Origin: Deltaproteobacteria bacterium
Lineage (GTDB): Bacteria; Desulfobacterota_B; Binatia; Bin18
Direction of reading: 5' to 3'
DNA: 14,009 nucleotides
Assembly: GCA_012271025.1 (NCBI GenBank)
Contig: JAAXHF010000392.1
Location: forward strand, 1-14,009
Shown one piece after another: positions 13,868 to 14,009 of this stretch. The position numbers were made by a program, and so were the translations under genes. Below the pieces are notes generated by a model. That model worked only from the letters and a program-made list of their open reading frames with translations, did not search any database and was not told the DNA's origin. The first letter of the stretch is position 1, and every line of letters starts with the position of its first letter.

Positions 13868-14009
13868 ATGGAACAGCAAATCGCCGCTATGTGGGTGCAA
13901 ATCGCCGTCTCGGCCATCGTGGGCGGGGTGCAATGTCTCTTGATTGCACGCGGCTTAGGAATGATGACGAAAGCCTCCGAGGACCGCAACCGGCAGCTCG
14001 ACATCATGG
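13868..14009 (+). CDS. Small membrane protein, cut by the window end
   Basis: The first 47 codons of a gene that runs off the right edge. The strong GGAGGAGG site at 13854-13861 supports the ATG at 13868. The product begins MEQQIAAMWVQIAVSAIVGG and has one hydrophobic segment (about residues 8-30, AMWVQIAVSAIVGGVQCLLIARG), followed by a polar, charged region (TKASEDRNRQLDIM) that may begin a cytoplasmic helix or coiled coil. The family is not recognised. It sits just beyond the terminator, so it is probably a separate transcription unit. Confidence 0.55.
   Translation, partial: MEQQIAAMWVQIAVSAIVGGVQCLLIARGLGMMTKASEDRNRQLDIM

Overview
The window is a 14 kb piece of a GC-rich bacterial chromosome or contig with dense, short-spaced genes. 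An outer-membrane beta-barrel gene of the PagL type implies a Gram-negative cell envelope. The gene mix (B12-dependent acyl-CoA mutase, zinc dehydrogenase, hotdog thioesterase, O-methyltransferase, Uma2 nuclease, PEP-mutase family enzyme) is typical of uncultured GC-rich lineages such as Tectomicrobia or Binatota. That placement is an impression, not a demonstrated taxonomy.

Region 1 (1-4415, plus strand): the 3' part of a GNAT acetyltransferase gene; a small exported protein; then a likely operon of methylmalonyl-CoA mutase large subunit, zinc-dependent MDR dehydrogenase and an FlK-like acyl-CoA thioesterase. The mutase has the methylmalonyl-type Tyr/Arg pair, but no cobalamin-binding small subunit lies in the window.

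Region 2 (4445-7217, minus strand): a stand-alone tRNA-binding OB-fold protein (MetRS beta/Trbp111 type), followed 13 bp later by a type II restriction-modification module. The module is a gamma-class N6-adenine methyltransferase broken by a one-base frameshift, a predicted restriction endonuclease whose active site looks like that of NgoMIV/Cfr10I (D, SVK, then E 16 residues after the Ser), and a 35-residue single-pass membrane protein that starts 3 nt after the nuclease stop. The module is visibly more AT-rich than its flanks (two sampled 60-base stretches have 29 G+C each, against 39 in a stretch of the mutase), which fits horizontal acquisition.

Region 3 (7368-12905, plus strand): an O-methyltransferase and a JAMM metalloprotease form one pair. 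A second co-directional run holds a PagL-like outer-membrane protein (with an 8-G tract in its coding region), an unrecognised protein with a long Arg/Ser/Pro-rich disordered N-terminus, an alpha/beta hydrolase, a Uma2-family nuclease and an isocitrate lyase/PEP mutase superfamily enzyme.

Region 4 (12906-14009): an unrecognised exported protein with six cysteines, a hairpin plus T-tract terminator, and the start of a small membrane protein cut by the window end.

No tRNA, rRNA, CRISPR array, transposase or integrase was seen. The most unusual part is the restriction-modification module: an apparently intact, unusual nuclease beside a frameshifted methyltransferase and a tiny membrane protein.
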